Shown piece after piece: positions 34,777 through 44,921 of a stretch of 55,885 nt of DNA. Source of the stretch: Chloroflexota bacterium (GTDB taxonomy: Bacteria; Chloroflexota; Anaerolineae; Aggregatilineales; Aggregatilineaceae); NCBI GenBank assembly GCA_012729765.1, contig JAAYCM010000139.1, positions 1 to 55,885 of the forward strand. Reading direction: 5' to 3'. The position numbers and the translations under genes were made by a program. The notes under the pieces are model-generated. The model had not been told where the DNA came from. It made no database searches and saw only the letters and a list, made by a program, of their open reading frames with translations. Within the stretch, counting starts at the first letter, position 1; every line of letters starts with the position of its first letter.

Positions 34777-35286
34777 TCAAGGGTGGTGGATCTCGTCGGG
34801 CGAGTCGGGCATTGGCTCGGAGGTCAGGCCGCCGCCGCGCACGGTCGCGCCCAGGACGATCCCGGCGCTGATCAGCACCAGATTCTTGACGATATACTGG
34901 CCTTCGAGCGTCAGCGCAAAAGGGAAATCGGTCCAGACAGCATCTGGCAGCGTCACCAGCGGCAGGGCCGTGCCCGGCATCTGCAGGAACAGCAGCAGCA
35001 GCGTGACGCGCATCCCCTTACCGATGATCAGCCCCAGGCCGATCGCCATCTCCCACAGCGCCAGCACCGGGATAAACCAGTCGGGATCGACGAAATCGGT
35101 CGATTGGCGCACCAGGTCTTCAGCCGGGCTGAGATCGGGGAACAGCTTGAGCGCCCCAAACCAGAAGAAGATCACGCCCAGCCCCAGCCGGAGCAGCAGC
35201 AGGCCATAGCGCGCCATCCAACGGGTAATCGCGCGGTCGATCTGGTCGAAGCGTGCTTCCAACTCGCGCCGGTTCAGATTTTGCAT
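34777..35286 (-). CDS. DoxX-family membrane protein
   Basis: This 169-residue protein has four predicted helices: [39 protein letters not shown], a [10 protein letters not shown] helix and a C-terminal [16 protein letters not shown]. This is the DoxX/DoxD-like pattern. Members are linked to thiol or oxidative-stress redox chemistry at the membrane, but the role here is not established. An independent terminator follows; 84 bp separate it from the upstream acetyltransferase gene. Confidence 0.8.
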   Translation of the reverse strand: MQNLNRRELEARFDQIDRAITRWMARYGLLLLRLGLGVIFFWFGALKLFPDLSPAEDLVRQSTDFVDPDWFIPVLALWEMAIGLGLIIGKGMRVTLLLLFLQMPGTALPLVTLPDAVWTDFPFALTLEGQYIVKNLVLISAGIVLGATVRGGGLTSEPMPDSPDEIHHP

Positions 35287-35370
35287 CGCGTTTACGTCCT
35301 CGTCCCTATCTGTCTCGAATACTTACCGCTCAGATTGTAGCAGGACGCGGGCGCGATGGTGAACCAGGGA

Positions 35371-36180
35371 TCAGCGGCGATGGATAAGATACATCGTGTA
35401 ATGCCGCTCCAGCTCGAAGCCGGCCCGCTCCGCCGTGCCGATCGATCCGGCGTTGTCCACGTCGCAGTGCCAGCCGACCTCGCGCAGGCCGCTGCTCAGG
35501 GCATGATCGATGGCCGCGGCGGCGGTCAGGGTCGCCAGGCCACGCCGCCGGTACGCTGGGGCAGTCTGGATGCCGATCTCGCAGCGGCCATCGGCGGTCA
35601 CGCAGTCCGCCACCGACCACGCGACAACCGTGCTGCCATCCAGCGTCGCCCGGCCAAACCCGCGCTCCAGATACGTCCCGGTCGTGCCCCAGTTGTAACG
35701 CGTCCAGTGGCGCAGATGCTCCGGCACCTGCAGGGCCGGATCGTTGAGCAGCGCCGCGTCGATGGGCCGGACCTCGTAGCCTTCCGGCACGCGCTCGCGC
35801 CAGTCCCACGCCCGCGCGCGGCAGATGTAGTGATGGCGCATCGCAGCCTGGACCAGATAGGGCGTGAGGATGTGGGTCAGCCGCTCGGCCCAGGCTTCCG
35901 AAGCGACCACCCAGCCCAGTACCGGCGCGTCGTAGACCACCTCACCGGCACGGATTGCCTCGTTTATCCCGGCATTGAAGTCCGCGCGATCGGCGTCGCC
36001 CGCCAGATAGCACGCTTCCGGCGCCAACATGAATGAGGCGCGGGGCTGATCGGGATCGTCCACAAACACCCGGCCCGGACTGAGGCGATCCAGCACGGCG
36101 CGGCTGTTCAGATGAAAGTCGAGCGGGTGGTACAGCGCCTCTACCCGGTGATAATCGGCCTGGCTCAATTCGTAGAGCAT
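35371..36180 (-). CDS. GNAT-family acetyltransferase
   Basis: This 269-residue protein has a C-terminal GNAT domain: the acetyl-CoA loop is IGIQTAPAYRRRGLATLTAAA near residues 200-220, followed by WHCDVDNAGSIGTAERAGFE. The N-terminal half resembles the extended GNAT_acetyltran type. Substrate unknown. I chose the ATG at 36180 with AGGA about 10 bases upstream; the longer open frame adds 74 residues without GNAT similarity and would overlap the divergent promoter region. Confidence 0.85.
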   Translation of the reverse strand: MLYELSQADYHRVEALYHPLDFHLNSRAVLDRLSPGRVFVDDPDQPRASFMLAPEACYLAGDADRADFNAGINEAIRAGEVVYDAPVLGWVVASEAWAERLTHILTPYLVQAAMRHHYICRARAWDWRERVPEGYEVRPIDAALLNDPALQVPEHLRHWTRYNWGTTGTYLERGFGRATLDGSTVVAWSVADCVTADGRCEIGIQTAPAYRRRGLATLTAAAAIDHALSSGLREVGWHCDVDNAGSIGTAERAGFELERHYTMYLIHRR

Positions 36181-36316
36181 CCTGGTTCCTCTCACATGCT
36201 GGTAGACCCACAGCCGCCAACTGTACCACGCCCTGCCCGGCAGGCCCACCTTGTTTGCGCGGCACCAAACCAGGACTACAATGAAAACAATCTGCCCCTG
36301 TGAGAAGGAGTCCACC

Positions 36317-38803
36317 ATGTCCAGCTCAGCCCCAGACTTCTTTCTGATCAACCCGGTCAGCCGCAGTTTTCTGCTTACCAGCCGCTTCAATGCGCCGCGC
36401 AACTATACCTTTGCACCCGACAAGCTCCAGCTTCACGAAGGCGTCGATATCGCGGCGCTGGATGCACAGGGCCGGCCCGTCGCCGTGCTGGCGGCCCAGC
36501 GCGGGATCGTGGATAAGATCGGTTTCAGCGCCAGCGGCTATGGCAACTATGTGCGCGTCGTCCACGACTGGCACGATGGCCGCTGGGTGACGTGGTACGG
36601 GCATCTCTCGCAAGTGACGGTGAAGGCGGGCCAGTTCGTGCGCGCCGGTCAGAAGCTCGGCATCGCGGGGACCACCGGCTTTTCATCGGGTGTCCACCTG
36701 CATCTGACCTTGCAGCGCATCGGGCGCGGGCTGGACAACTATACGGTGGACGAGGTGGTCGATCCCGCGCCGTATTTCCGGCTCGATGCCCCGGTAGAAT
36801 TTGACGAGGCGATGTATGTGGCCGATCTCACTGTCGCCGATGGGATGCTGATGCAGCCCGGCCAGGTGTTCGAGAAAATCTGGCGGGTGCGCAACACCGG
36901 CACGACCATCTGGGACGCCGGGTACCGGCTGGTCTTCGCGGATGGGAACAAGCTCGGCGGACCGGATCATATTCCGCTGCCTCGCGTGCCGGTCGAGCCG
37001 GGGCAGGTGATCGATCTTGGCGCGCGCCTGATCGCCCCGACGGTGGCCGGGCGCTATCGTAGCGAGTGGCGGCTGTGCAACCCTGCCGGGCAGCTCTGCG
37101 AAGGCCCGATCTCGGTCGAGATCGAGATCAAGATCACGGTGCCGTATGATGAGGCGTCGTATGTGGCCGACATTACCATTGAGGATGGGACGGTCATCCA
37201 GCCCGGCGAGCGCTTCGTCAAGACATGGCGCGTGCGCAACAGCGGCACGACCACCTGGGACGAGAGCTACGGCCTGCGCTTTTGCAGTGACGATCGCATG
37301 GGTGGGCCGGAGAGCGTCACGCTGCCGCACGCCGCCGCCCCCGGTGAGACGGTCGAAGTTTCTGTGCCGCTGGTCGCGCCCGCGTCGCCGGGCCGGCATC
37401 GCAGCACGTGGAAGCTGGCGAACGGCCAGGGCCACATCTTTGAGTACGATCTCTATGCCGAAATCCAGGTGCCGGTCAAGGCCACGCCCACCGAAGGACT
37501 CAACGAGGCGCGCTGGGTGGCGGATGTAACTGTGCCCGACGGGATGCAGATGCAGCCCGGCGAGCGCTTCATCAAAACGTGGCGGGTGCGCAACAGCGGC
37601 ACAACCACCTGGGATGCAGGCTATACTCTCGCTTTCTTTGGCGATGATCGGATGGACGGGCCGGACAATGTGCCGCTGCCGCCGGCGCGCCCCGGCGAGA
37701 CGGTTGAGGTGTCGATCCCACTGGTCGCACCGGGCCACCCAGGGATGCACCGCAGCACGTGGAAACCGCGCGATCCGCAGGGCCGCTTCTTCGAATTCGA
37801 TCTGTTCGCCCTGATCGAAGTGGTGGACCCGCTGCAAGCCACGCGCCAGCTTAACGAGCTGAGCTGGGTGGCGGATGTGACCGTGCCGGACGGGACCGAT
37901 CTGCTCCCCGGCGAGCGGTTCGTCAAGACGTGGCGGATGCGCAACACCGGCACGACCGCCTGGAGCAGCGGCTATACGCTGGCGTTCTTTGGCGATGACC
38001 GCATGGGCGGGCCAGACAGTGTGCCGCTGCCGCCGCTCAAGCCGGGTGAGATGGCCGATATCTCGATTGAGTTGACCGCGCCCACAACGCCCGGTCAGCA
38101 CAAGAGCACCTGGAAGGGGCGCGATCTGCGCGGCAAATTCTTCGAGTATGACCTGTTCGCGCTGATCGACGTTGTGACGCCCGGCCAGACGGTCGAGATG
38201 CTCGACTATCTGCAAGGCGATGGCCGGCTGGTCGAGCTGGCTTATGATTGGGATGGCGGTGGGCGTGTGCTGGCCCAGACGCAGACGCAGGGCGGGCGCA
38301 TCTATCACGTCAAGGACAGCGAATGGGAAGAGTTTTGGGCCGACGATCACTTCATCTATCGCGGCGTCGATACGACCGCCGAGGATGGCGTGGTGCGCGT
38401 CCTGACCGAGATGGGGCAGTACGGCAGCGCATGGCTGCCGCGCCGTATGACGCCCGGTATCCCGTTCCGCCACGTGCCGATAACGGTCTTTTACCGCAAG
38501 GACAGCGGCCAGCGGGTCCGGCACATGCCGCAGGTGAAATGGGTGCAGCTTGAGGCGGTCCACCCGCGCTACCAGTTCCCTGGCGGGATCGCGCTGGCGG
38601 ACGTGGCGAGCGTGGCGGTTTATGCCGATGCCAACGGCCAGCCTGCCGCCGAGCCGGACGCGCGTTATCTATATGCGCGGCAGTATGGGCTGGTGGGCTG
38701 GGAAGGCTCGCGCGGCACGCTGTCGATGGTCGGGGAATTTGCGCCCGGCGAGCGCCCCGACAATGAGCGCGAGCTGCTCCCCTGGCTGGACGCCCTGCGC
38801 TAG
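36317..38803 (+). CDS. M23 peptidase-like domain protein with four NBR1-like Ig repeats
   Basis: This 828-residue protein starts at the ATG preceded by GAGAAGGAG. Residues 30-155 form an M23 (LytM) metallopeptidase domain with His40 and Asp44 (LHEGVDIA), His96 (YGHLSQV) and His127/His129 (VHLHLTL); all expected zinc and catalytic positions seem present. Four homologous ~115-residue repeats follow (about 161-275, 276-393, 394-510, 511-625), each with ADxTVxDG, a PGExFxKxWRxRNxGTTxW core and GGPDxVxLP, the NBR1 central-domain pattern. Residues 626-828 are an unrecognised C-terminal region. There is no obvious signal peptide, which is odd for a peptidoglycan-type enzyme. It stands alone on the plus strand with its own terminator. 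Confidence 0.87.
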   Translation: MSSSAPDFFLINPVSRSFLLTSRFNAPRNYTFAPDKLQLHEGVDIAALDAQGRPVAVLAAQRGIVDKIGFSASGYGNYVRVVHDWHDGRWVTWYGHLSQVTVKAGQFVRAGQKLGIAGTTGFSSGVHLHLTLQRIGRGLDNYTVDEVVDPAPYFRLDAPVEFDEAMYVADLTVADGMLMQPGQVFEKIWRVRNTGTTIWDAGYRLVFADGNKLGGPDHIPLPRVPVEPGQVIDLGARLIAPTVAGRYRSEWRLCNPAGQLCEGPISVEIEIKITVPYDEASYVADITIEDGTVIQPGERFVKTWRVRNSGTTTWDESYGLRFCSDDRMGGPESVTLPHAAAPGETVEVSVPLVAPASPGRHRSTWKLANGQGHIFEYDLYAEIQVPVKATPTEGLNEARWVADVTVPDGMQMQPGERFIKTWRVRNSGTTTWDAGYTLAFFGDDRMDGPDNVPLPPARPGETVEVSIPLVAPGHPGMHRSTWKPRDPQGRFFEFDLFALIEVVDPLQATRQLNELSWVADVTVPDGTDLLPGERFVKTWRMRNTGTTAWSSGYTLAFFGDDRMGGPDSVPLPPLKPGEMADISIELTAPTTPGQHKSTWKGRDLRGKFFEYDLFALIDVVTPGQTVEMLDYLQGDGRLVELAYDWDGGGRVLAQTQTQGGRIYHVKDSEWEEFWADDHFIYRGVDTTAEDGVVRVLTEMGQYGSAWLPRRMTPGIPFRHVPITVFYRKDSGQRVRHMPQVKWVQLEAVHPRYQFPGGIALADVASVAVYADANGQPAAEPDARYLYARQYGLVGWEGSRGTLSMVGEFAPGERPDNERELLPWLDALR

Positions 38804-38817
38804 AGGGTGTATGACGC

Positions 38818-38860
38818 ACGGCTGCGGAGATGTCTGAATGTCTCCGCAGCCGTTTTCGTT
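38818..38860 (+). terminator. Terminator of the M23/NBR1 gene
   Basis: A 13-bp perfect stem (38818-38830 with 38841-38853), loop TGTCTGAATG, is followed on the plus strand by TTTCGTTTG. Two further short hairpins follow: GCCGGGA/TCCCGGC at 38862-38882 and CAGGGG/CCCCTG at 38894-38910. They occupy the whole gap to the convergent pstB gene. Confidence 0.85.
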
Positions 38861-38917
38861 TGCCGGGAGTCTGGTTCCCGGCCACAGCAAGGGCAGGGGA
38901 GCCGCCCCTGGCGTGAG

Positions 38918-39709
38918 TTATCCGAAGCGCCCGGCGATATAGTCTTCGGTGCGCTGGTCGGCGGGGCGGTTGAAAACTTTCTCGGTGCGGTCGAACTCGA
39001 TCAGCTCGCCGGAACGGCTGCCGTTCATCAGCATGAAGGCCGTGTAGTCGGAGACGCGCGCCGCCTGCTGCATATTGTGCGTCACGATCACGATCGTATA
39101 GTTCTGCTTCAGCTCGCGCATCAATTCTTCGATCCGCAGTGTCGCGATCGGGTCCAGCGCGGAGCACGGCTCGTCCATCAGGATGATCTCCGGCTCGACG
39201 GCCAGCGCCCGCGCGATGCACAACCGCTGCTGCTGCCCACCGGAGAGCGCCAGCCCCGATTTTTTCAGATCGCCCTTCACCTCGTCCCACAGCGCGGCCT
39301 GCTTCAGGCTGCGCTCGACGATCTCGGCCAGCAGGTGTTTGTCGCGCAGGCCGAGCACGCGCGGCCCATAGGCCACGTTGTCGAAGATCGACTTGGGGAA
39401 CGGGTTCGCCTTCTGGAACACCATCCCGATCCGGCGGCGCACCTCGACCGGGTCCACCCCCGGCGCGTAGAGATTCTGGCCGCGAAACAGCACTTCGCCT
39501 TCGATGCGCGCGCCGGGCACCAGCTCGTTCATGCGGTTGAGCGAGCGCAGCAGCGTGCTTTTGCCGCAGCCCGACGGTCCGATCAGTGCCGTGATCTTGC
39601 CGCGCTCGATCTGCATATTCACGCATTGCACGGCGCGAAAATCGCCGTAGTAGAGGCTGAGATCACGGGTTTCGATAGCGGATTTGGTGGTTACACCGGC
39701 TGCGCTCAT
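38918..39709 (-). CDS. pstB: Phosphate ABC transporter ATP-binding protein
   Basis: This 263-residue PstB has Walker [21 protein letters not shown] near residues 43-62, signature [15 protein letters not shown] near 154-168 and Walker [14 protein letters not shown]. The SLNRMNEL extension after Walker A is specific to PstB. Last gene of pstSCAB; its ATG overlaps the pstA stop by 4 bp and has AGGAG inside pstA. No phoU follows, because the next gene is convergent. Confidence 0.96.
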   Translation of the reverse strand: MSAAGVTTKSAIETRDLSLYYGDFRAVQCVNMQIERGKITALIGPSGCGKSTLLRSLNRMNELVPGARIEGEVLFRGQNLYAPGVDPVEVRRRIGMVFQKANPFPKSIFDNVAYGPRVLGLRDKHLLAEIVERSLKQAALWDEVKGDLKKSGLALSGGQQQRLCIARALAVEPEIILMDEPCSALDPIATLRIEELMRELKQNYTIVIVTHNMQQAARVSDYTAFMLMNGSRSGELIEFDRTEKVFNRPADQRTEDYIAGRFG

Positions 39710-41373
39710 GACAGGCTCCTGCTAAAACGGTTGCGTAGAATAATCGCCAGCGAGTTGAGGCTCAACAGCAAGATCAGCAGCACGACGATCGCGGCGGCGG
39801 CGGCGTTGCGGAATTCCGCCTGGGGCAGCATCGTCCAGCGGTAGATCAGCAGCGGGATGGCGGTGAAGATCGAGAACGGGCCTTCTGGGTCGCGAGTGAG
39901 ATAGGTCGCCCCACCGACCAGGATCAGCGGCGCCGTTTCGCCGATGGCGCGCGAGATCGCCAGGATCGTTCCGGTCAGGATGCCGGGCATGGCGTAGGGC
40001 AACACGTGATTCCAGATCGTCTGCCACTGTGTCGCGCCCAGCCCATAGCTGGCCTGGCGCAGTGAGCCGGGTACGGCGCGGATCGCTTCCTGCGCGTTGA
40101 TGATGATCAGCGGCAGGATCAGCAGCGCCAGGGTGAAACCCGCCGAGAGGACCGTGCGCCCGTTGGCCGTGTCCAAGCCAAAGACGCGCCCGCTGGTCAG
40201 CGCTTCGAGCGCGCGCACGAAGATCGCCAGCCCCAGCATACCGTAGATGATCGACGGCACCCCGGCCAGGTTGGCGATATTGGTCTGGATGATGCGATTC
40301 AGGCGCGTGTCGCCCGCGTATTCTTCGAGATAGATCGCCGCGCCCACCCCAATCGGGAAGGCAAAGACGATGGTCAGCACGATGATCATCAGCGAGCCGT
40401 AGATCGCCGGGCGCAGGCCGGTTGCGTCGGCCTGGCGCGGGTCGAGCTGGCGGGTGATGAAATCCCAGCTCAGCCACGAGTGCCACTGTAATTCGGCGGT
40501 GGGATACTTTTCCGTTACCCGCGCTTCGATGGCGTCGCGCCGGGTCAGCGATTCCCACAGCGGCCAGCTTTGCACCACCTGCGGCCTGACGATCTCGGTG
40601 AAAACCAGGTCGTGCAGGGTGTCGCGCTCCAGGTTTGCCGCCAGGATGCCGGCTGCCTGGGCCGCGTCTAGTTGGTTGAAGGCCATTTCCGCCAGTTCCG
40701 CCGGGTACTCGTGCCTCCGCAGGACTTCGCTCACCGGCTGCGTGCTGATCGCTGCCCAACGGCTGTCCGGGGCCTGGACGACGTTTTGCAGGATGAAGAC
40801 GCGCAGCCGGTTGACACGCGCGTTTTCGGCCAAGACCTGGCCCAGTTCCGTCTCCGAGAGATCGTCCAGCCCGACGCCGGACGGTGCGCCGTTGAGCAGC
40901 AGGGCTTCCGGCGCGACTTCGTACTGCACCGCCGTCAGGCCAATCGTGCGGTCGAAGATGGTCCAGATCAGGGTGGCCAGCGAGAGCAGCGCCGCCACCA
41001 CCGCGAACAGCAGCAGCCCGCGTATGATCGCGCCCCGGATGTTGCGCGCCGCGATGTTGAGCTTCAGCGCCCGACCTTCGGGCAGCGCGCCCGTCTGTAC
41101 GGTGCGGGTAGGGAAGGTCCGCCACAGCGCGACCAGCGCCGCGATCCCGCCCAGCAGGCTGCCCAGCACGGCCAGCCCGCCGCGATCGGGGAAGATCGCC
41201 AGCAGCACGACCGCGGCCAGCAGCCCACCGCCCAGCCCGGCGAATGCGCCCAGCAGTACGCCCAGCCGGGGATGATAACCTTTGCGCGCCAGGATTTGCG
41301 GCGTGGTCAGGCTGCCGTTGAGCGCCAGCAGCAGGCTGAAGAAGCTCGCCCCCATCAATGCCATGCGGTCCAT
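39706..41373 (-). CDS. pstA: Phosphate ABC transporter permease PstA, extended
   Basis: This 555-residue protein is nearly twice the usual PstA length (about 280-300). About 90 extra N-terminal residues form three helices. A further helix (~115-138) and a ~190-residue hydrophilic, probably extracytoplasmic region (140-325) follow. The normal PstA core comes last: [29 protein letters not shown], the EAA-like [20 protein letters not shown] and [20 protein letters not shown]. The core should form the channel with PstC. The insert could contact PstS. Confidence 0.9.
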   Translation of the reverse strand: MDRMALMGASFFSLLLALNGSLTTPQILARKGYHPRLGVLLGAFAGLGGGLLAAVVLLAIFPDRGGLAVLGSLLGGIAALVALWRTFPTRTVQTGALPEGRALKLNIAARNIRGAIIRGLLLFAVVAALLSLATLIWTIFDRTIGLTAVQYEVAPEALLLNGAPSGVGLDDLSETELGQVLAENARVNRLRVFILQNVVQAPDSRWAAISTQPVSEVLRRHEYPAELAEMAFNQLDAAQAAGILAANLERDTLHDLVFTEIVRPQVVQSWPLWESLTRRDAIEARVTEKYPTAELQWHSWLSWDFITRQLDPRQADATGLRPAIYGSLMIIVLTIVFAFPIGVGAAIYLEEYAGDTRLNRIIQTNIANLAGVPSIIYGMLGLAIFVRALEALTSGRVFGLDTANGRTVLSAGFTLALLILPLIIINAQEAIRAVPGSLRQASYGLGATQWQTIWNHVLPYAMPGILTGTILAISRAIGETAPLILVGGATYLTRDPEGPFSIFTAIPLLIYRWTMLPQAEFRNAAAAAIVVLLILLLSLNSLAIILRNRFSRSLS

Positions 41374-41385
41374 CGTGCCCCCTGC

Positions 41386-42381
41386 CTACTCGTACACTTC
41401 GCGGAAGCGGGCGACGAACGCGCGGCTGACGATGTTCAGGCCGAGCGTCATCAGGAACAGGAACAGCCCGACGACGAAGATGCTGTTATAGTCGAGCGTG
41501 TCGTAGCCCAGGTCGCCACCGCTGATGCTGGCGATGTAGCCGGTCATCGTCCAGGCCGACTCGAACGGGTCGAGCGTCAGGTTGGGCCGCGCCCCGGCGG
41601 CAATCGCCATGATCATCGTCTCGCCGATGGCGCGCGAGATGGCGATGATCACCGCCGCGATGATGCCCGACACTGCCGCCGGCAGCACGACGCGGATCGT
41701 GGTTTCGAGCCGGGTCGATCCCAGGCCGTAGGACGCCTGGCGCAGCGAGCGCGGCACGGCGCTCAGCGCGTCCTCACTCATCGACACGACCAGCGGCAGG
41801 ATCATGATGCCCATCACCGCGCCCGCCGAGGCGATATTGAACGTCTCGACCGTGCCCCCGCCAAACGCGCTTTTCAACAGCGGTGTCATGAACTGGAGCG
41901 CGAAGAAGCCATAGACCACCGTCGGGATGCCGGCCAGCACTTCGAGGATCGGCTTGATCGTGTTGCGGACGGATGGGCTGGCATATTCGCTCAGGTAGAT
42001 GGCCGCGCCGAGACCGAGCGGCAGCGCGACCACCATCGCGATAAACGAGCTGAGCAGCGTGGCGGCGGCCAGCGGTGCGATCCCGACCAGGTAGCGGTGC
42101 GGCTGCCACTGCGTCGTGTTGAAGAAGTCGATAATCTCAATGGAGTGGACGCGGCCCGCGCTGTCGATATATTCGGTGCTGAACAGCAGCAGCGACTCCC
42201 GCCCCAGCACGATCACGATGGCGACGGTCGTGAAGATGGTCAGGAAGCCGCACAAAAACAGGAATCCTTGAATCAGGCTCTCGTTCAGACGCAGTTTTTT
42301 ACCCAGCCCCAGCCGGGCGTCGTCGCGCGTCAGGCCGAGAATGGCCTGCTGTGAGCGCGTAATCATTACCTGGTTATCCAT
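41386..42381 (-). CDS. pstC: Phosphate ABC transporter permease
   Basis: This 331-residue permease has six helices. Characteristic blocks are [20 protein letters not shown] near residue 130, [20 protein letters not shown] near 222 and the conserved [26 protein letters not shown] supports the ATG at 42381. It lies 12 bp upstream of pstA and 119 bp downstream of pstS, the gap holding a hairpin. Confidence 0.94.
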   Translation of the reverse strand: MDNQVMITRSQQAILGLTRDDARLGLGKKLRLNESLIQGFLFLCGFLTIFTTVAIVIVLGRESLLLFSTEYIDSAGRVHSIEIIDFFNTTQWQPHRYLVGIAPLAAATLLSSFIAMVVALPLGLGAAIYLSEYASPSVRNTIKPILEVLAGIPTVVYGFFALQFMTPLLKSAFGGGTVETFNIASAGAVMGIMILPLVVSMSEDALSAVPRSLRQASYGLGSTRLETTIRVVLPAAVSGIIAAVIIAISRAIGETMIMAIAAGARPNLTLDPFESAWTMTGYIASISGGDLGYDTLDYNSIFVVGLFLFLMTLGLNIVSRAFVARFREVYE

Positions 42382-42445
42382 ACTTCTCCCCTTGTTTAGC
42401 GTCCTTCAGGCAGCACCCAGACCGCGCCGCCGTGTTGTGTTCAGT

Positions 42446-42486
42446 CCGGGCGAGCGCGGGTGGCGTACAGCCCGCCCTCGCACCGG
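42446..42486 (-). terminator. Hairpin between pstS and pstC
   Basis: CCGG-GCGAG-c-GCGGG (42446-42460) pairs with CCCGC-c-CTCGC-a-CCGG (42471-42486), giving about 14 base pairs with one mismatch, one bulge and a 10-nt loop. No T-run follows on the minus strand. Its place after the binding-protein gene suggests mRNA protection or partial termination. Confidence 0.5.
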
Positions 42487-42500
42487 GGATGCAGTCGGGA

Positions 42501-43628
42501 TTACTCCGCCGCTTCGGTTGCTGCGGCTTCCATCATCGTGCCTTCCGGCACTTCCAGGCCCAGCGCGTTCAGCCAGCTCGCCTTCGAGTTGTTCAGCGCC
42601 TCGGTGCTCACCGGGAAGTAGCCGGTTTCACCTACGATTTCGTTCGCGTTGGTCAGGTAGTAGTTGATGAAGGCGGCGACCTGCGGCTTCTCTTGCAGCA
42701 CGCTCACTGCCGAGTAGATGAACAGCGGGCGGCTCAGCATGTACTCGCCGCTCTCAGCCGTTTCGGCGCTGGGCGAGACAAACGCGATCCCCTGTGCTTC
42801 CCATTCTTCCTGCGGGACGGCAACCGGCGCGTCGTTCTCGTCGAAGGTCACGTCGTTGGCGATCTCGACTGCCTTCAGCGTGTCCTGGTTCTCGACGTAG
42901 TAGGCGAAGCCGAAATAGCCAATCGCGTTCGGGCTGCCCAGGATGCCCTCGACCAGGGTATTGTCGTTCTCGCTGGTGGTGGGGTTGGGGACCAGCAGCG
43001 CGTCGAAACGGGCTTCGCGCTCTTCATACTGGCCGCGTGTGCCGAGCACCGCCTCACCGAAGAAGTCGAAGGTGCCGCTGTCGGTGCCAGGCGTGAAAAG
43101 CTGGATCGGCTCGGCAGGCCAGTCGGCATTCACTTCGTTCCACTGCGTGACCGCGCCGGTGAAGATGGCGATCAGTTGGCTGCGTGTGAGCTGGTCCACA
43201 GGCGAGTCCTGACTTACAGCGACGGTCAGCGCGTCGATGCCGACCAGAAATTCCAGCACCTCGCGGCCAATCGCGGCGCAGTCCTCGACCTCGGCCTGAC
43301 GGATCGGGCGGCTGGCGTTGCTGATGTCAGTTGAGCCTTCCACGCAGAAGCGCTCGAAGCCGGCAGAGGTGCCGGTTTCCGCGATAGCGATATTGCCCAT
43401 GAAACCGTCATCGTTGAAGCGCGCGGCCATCGCGACCGTGACCGGCTCGACCGTTGAGCTGCCGGCAATCGCGATATCGCCGCTCACGCTCAGGGGATCG
43501 ACGATGGGCAGTTCGATCGGCTCGACCTCACCGCCATCCTGCGCCAGCACGCCAGCGGTCGGCAGCACGAGCGCGAGCATCACGGCCAGACCGAGAGCTT
43601 TCATCCAGACGGAACGATTGTGAAGCAT
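42501..43628 (-). CDS. pstS: Phosphate-binding protein
   Basis: This 375-residue exported phosphate-binding protein has a signal peptide up to about residue 29 (LPTAGVLA cleavage region). The mature protein carries the phosphate-loop motif IAGSSTVEPVTVAMAARF, the block ETGTSAGFERFC, and TPGTDSGTFDFFGEAVLG. There is no lipobox. GAGGAGA is well placed before the ATG. It follows phoR by 126 bp; two TTTAAA boxes in that gap may be PhoB sites. Confidence 0.94.
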   Translation of the reverse strand: MLHNRSVWMKALGLAVMLALVLPTAGVLAQDGGEVEPIELPIVDPLSVSGDIAIAGSSTVEPVTVAMAARFNDDGFMGNIAIAETGTSAGFERFCVEGSTDISNASRPIRQAEVEDCAAIGREVLEFLVGIDALTVAVSQDSPVDQLTRSQLIAIFTGAVTQWNEVNADWPAEPIQLFTPGTDSGTFDFFGEAVLGTRGQYEEREARFDALLVPNPTTSENDNTLVEGILGSPNAIGYFGFAYYVENQDTLKAVEIANDVTFDENDAPVAVPQEEWEAQGIAFVSPSAETAESGEYMLSRPLFIYSAVSVLQEKPQVAAFINYYLTNANEIVGETGYFPVSTEALNNSKASWLNALGLEVPEGTMMEAAATEAAE

Positions 43629-43721
43629 GGTTTCTCCTCAGTGTCAGTGTCTTTGACCAGGATATTTGCTTGAACCATGCGTCATGATAGGCCGGGGAGA
43701 TAAAGGCCCAAGAAAAGTCTG

Positions 43722-43749
43722 TTTAAATGAGGGTTGTCGGGGCTTTAAA
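43722..43749 (-). promoter_or_regulatory. Possible PhoB site upstream of pstS
   Basis: TTTAAA occurs at 43722-43727 and 43744-43749, exactly 22 bp (two helical turns) apart, about 95-120 bp upstream of the pstS ATG. The same hexamer clusters upstream of phoB. The match to known Pho boxes is by logic of spaced direct repeats, not by consensus. Confidence 0.4.
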
Positions 43750-43754
43750 GTTAT

Positions 43755-44915
43755 TTAGCTATGTGCGGCTGGGGGCGTGTCGGAGAGGGGCAGGGCGACA
43801 AAGAACGTCGCGCCCTGGCCTGCCGCGCTTTCGGCCCAGGCGCGCCCGCCGTGCGCCAGCGTGATATGCCGCACGATGGCCAGCCCCAGGCCCGTCCCGT
43901 TGCTGCGCGCACGATCGACCTGGAAGAAGCGCTCGAACACGCGCGGCAGGTCTTCGGCGGGGATACCGGGGCCGGTGTCCTGGACGGCGATGATCGCTTC
44001 TTCGCCGGTGGTCGATGTGCTGACCTGGATCGCGCCGGCGTTGGGCGTATATTTGATCGCGTTGTGCACGATATTCTTGATCGCGCGCTGAATCTGCGCG
44101 CCGTCGGCCAGCACACTGACGCCGGGCGCCAGGTCGATGGTGACCGCCTGCTGCTTGTTTTCGGCCAGGGCCAGCAGCGGCTCGACACTGGCATTAACAA
44201 TCTCGCTCAGGTCGGTTGGCATCAGGCGAACCGGCATCTGCCCAGACTCGATCAGCGACAGGTCGCGCATCTCCTGCACAAGCTGGGTCAGTGTCTCGAC
44301 CTCGCGCCGGATATCGGCAACCATCTTGCGCGATTTCTTCGGCTTCTCTTTGATGATCCCGTTCAGCAGTGTGTCGGCCAGCAGTCCAATCGTCGTGATC
44401 GGCGTGCTCAGTTCGTGCGAGACGTTGGATACCATCTCGCGCCGGGCGCGCTCCAGCCGTTGAATCTGCGTCACATCGCGCAGCATCAGCACTTCGACCA
44501 CGTCGCCATCCGGCCTGGTGAGCAGGATCGCGTGGGCGTGCACGATCTTGAGGCCGTGCTCGATCCGCCGTTCAACGCCTTCGCCACCGACCATGCGCGC
44601 ATCTTGCAGCAGCAGGTCCAGCTCATTATGGGAGAATACGGTGTTAAGCTTCTGCCCGGCCAGGCTGGTCTGCCCCAGCAGCATTTCGGCGGCAGGGTTG
44701 GCGTAGAGGATGCGCTGATCGGAATCGAGCACGAGATAGGCGTCATCGACCAGGTTCAGCAGCGCTTCACGATACTGAATCTCGGCGTCGCAGCGTGCGC
44801 CGACTTCCTGGCGGCTGGTGTGCAGATCGGCTTCGGTCCGGCGAAGCTGCTGCCACAGCAGGCCGGTTGCGCCCAGCGCCAGCATAGCGATTAGCCAGGG
44901 AATCATATCCGACAT
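43755..44915 (-). CDS. phoR: Sensor histidine kinase, PhoR-like
   Basis: This 386-residue kinase has one N-terminal helix (residues 4-20), a short coiled region and a PAS domain (50-145, ILYANPAAEMLLGQTSLAG). A HisKA domain follows with His167 in NVSHELSTPITTIG, then an HATPase domain with the N box HNAIKYTP, DTGPGIP and GTGLGLAIV. With a single membrane anchor and no periplasmic sensor it resembles PhoR, which senses phosphate through the Pst complex. It lies 6 bp after phoB and just upstream of pstS. Confidence 0.9.
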   Translation of the reverse strand: MSDMIPWLIAMLALGATGLLWQQLRRTEADLHTSRQEVGARCDAEIQYREALLNLVDDAYLVLDSDQRILYANPAAEMLLGQTSLAGQKLNTVFSHNELDLLLQDARMVGGEGVERRIEHGLKIVHAHAILLTRPDGDVVEVLMLRDVTQIQRLERARREMVSNVSHELSTPITTIGLLADTLLNGIIKEKPKKSRKMVADIRREVETLTQLVQEMRDLSLIESGQMPVRLMPTDLSEIVNASVEPLLALAENKQQAVTIDLAPGVSVLADGAQIQRAIKNIVHNAIKYTPNAGAIQVSTSTTGEEAIIAVQDTGPGIPAEDLPRVFERFFQVDRARSNGTGLGLAIVRHITLAHGGRAWAESAAGQGATFFVALPLSDTPPAAHS

Positions 44916-44921
44916 GGAGCT

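Noticed and set aside
36797..38190. DNA-level tandem repeat or mobile element
   Set aside because: The four units are similar as protein (NBR1-like domains) but diverged as DNA, consistent with old domain duplication.
36683..38563. 626-residue open frame antisense to the M23/NBR1 gene
   Set aside because: The internal repetition only mirrors the NBR1 repeats on the other strand.
40672..42354. 560-residue open frame antisense to pstA and pstC
   Set aside because: Arg/Gln/Asp/His-rich shadow frame without ribosome-binding site or motif.
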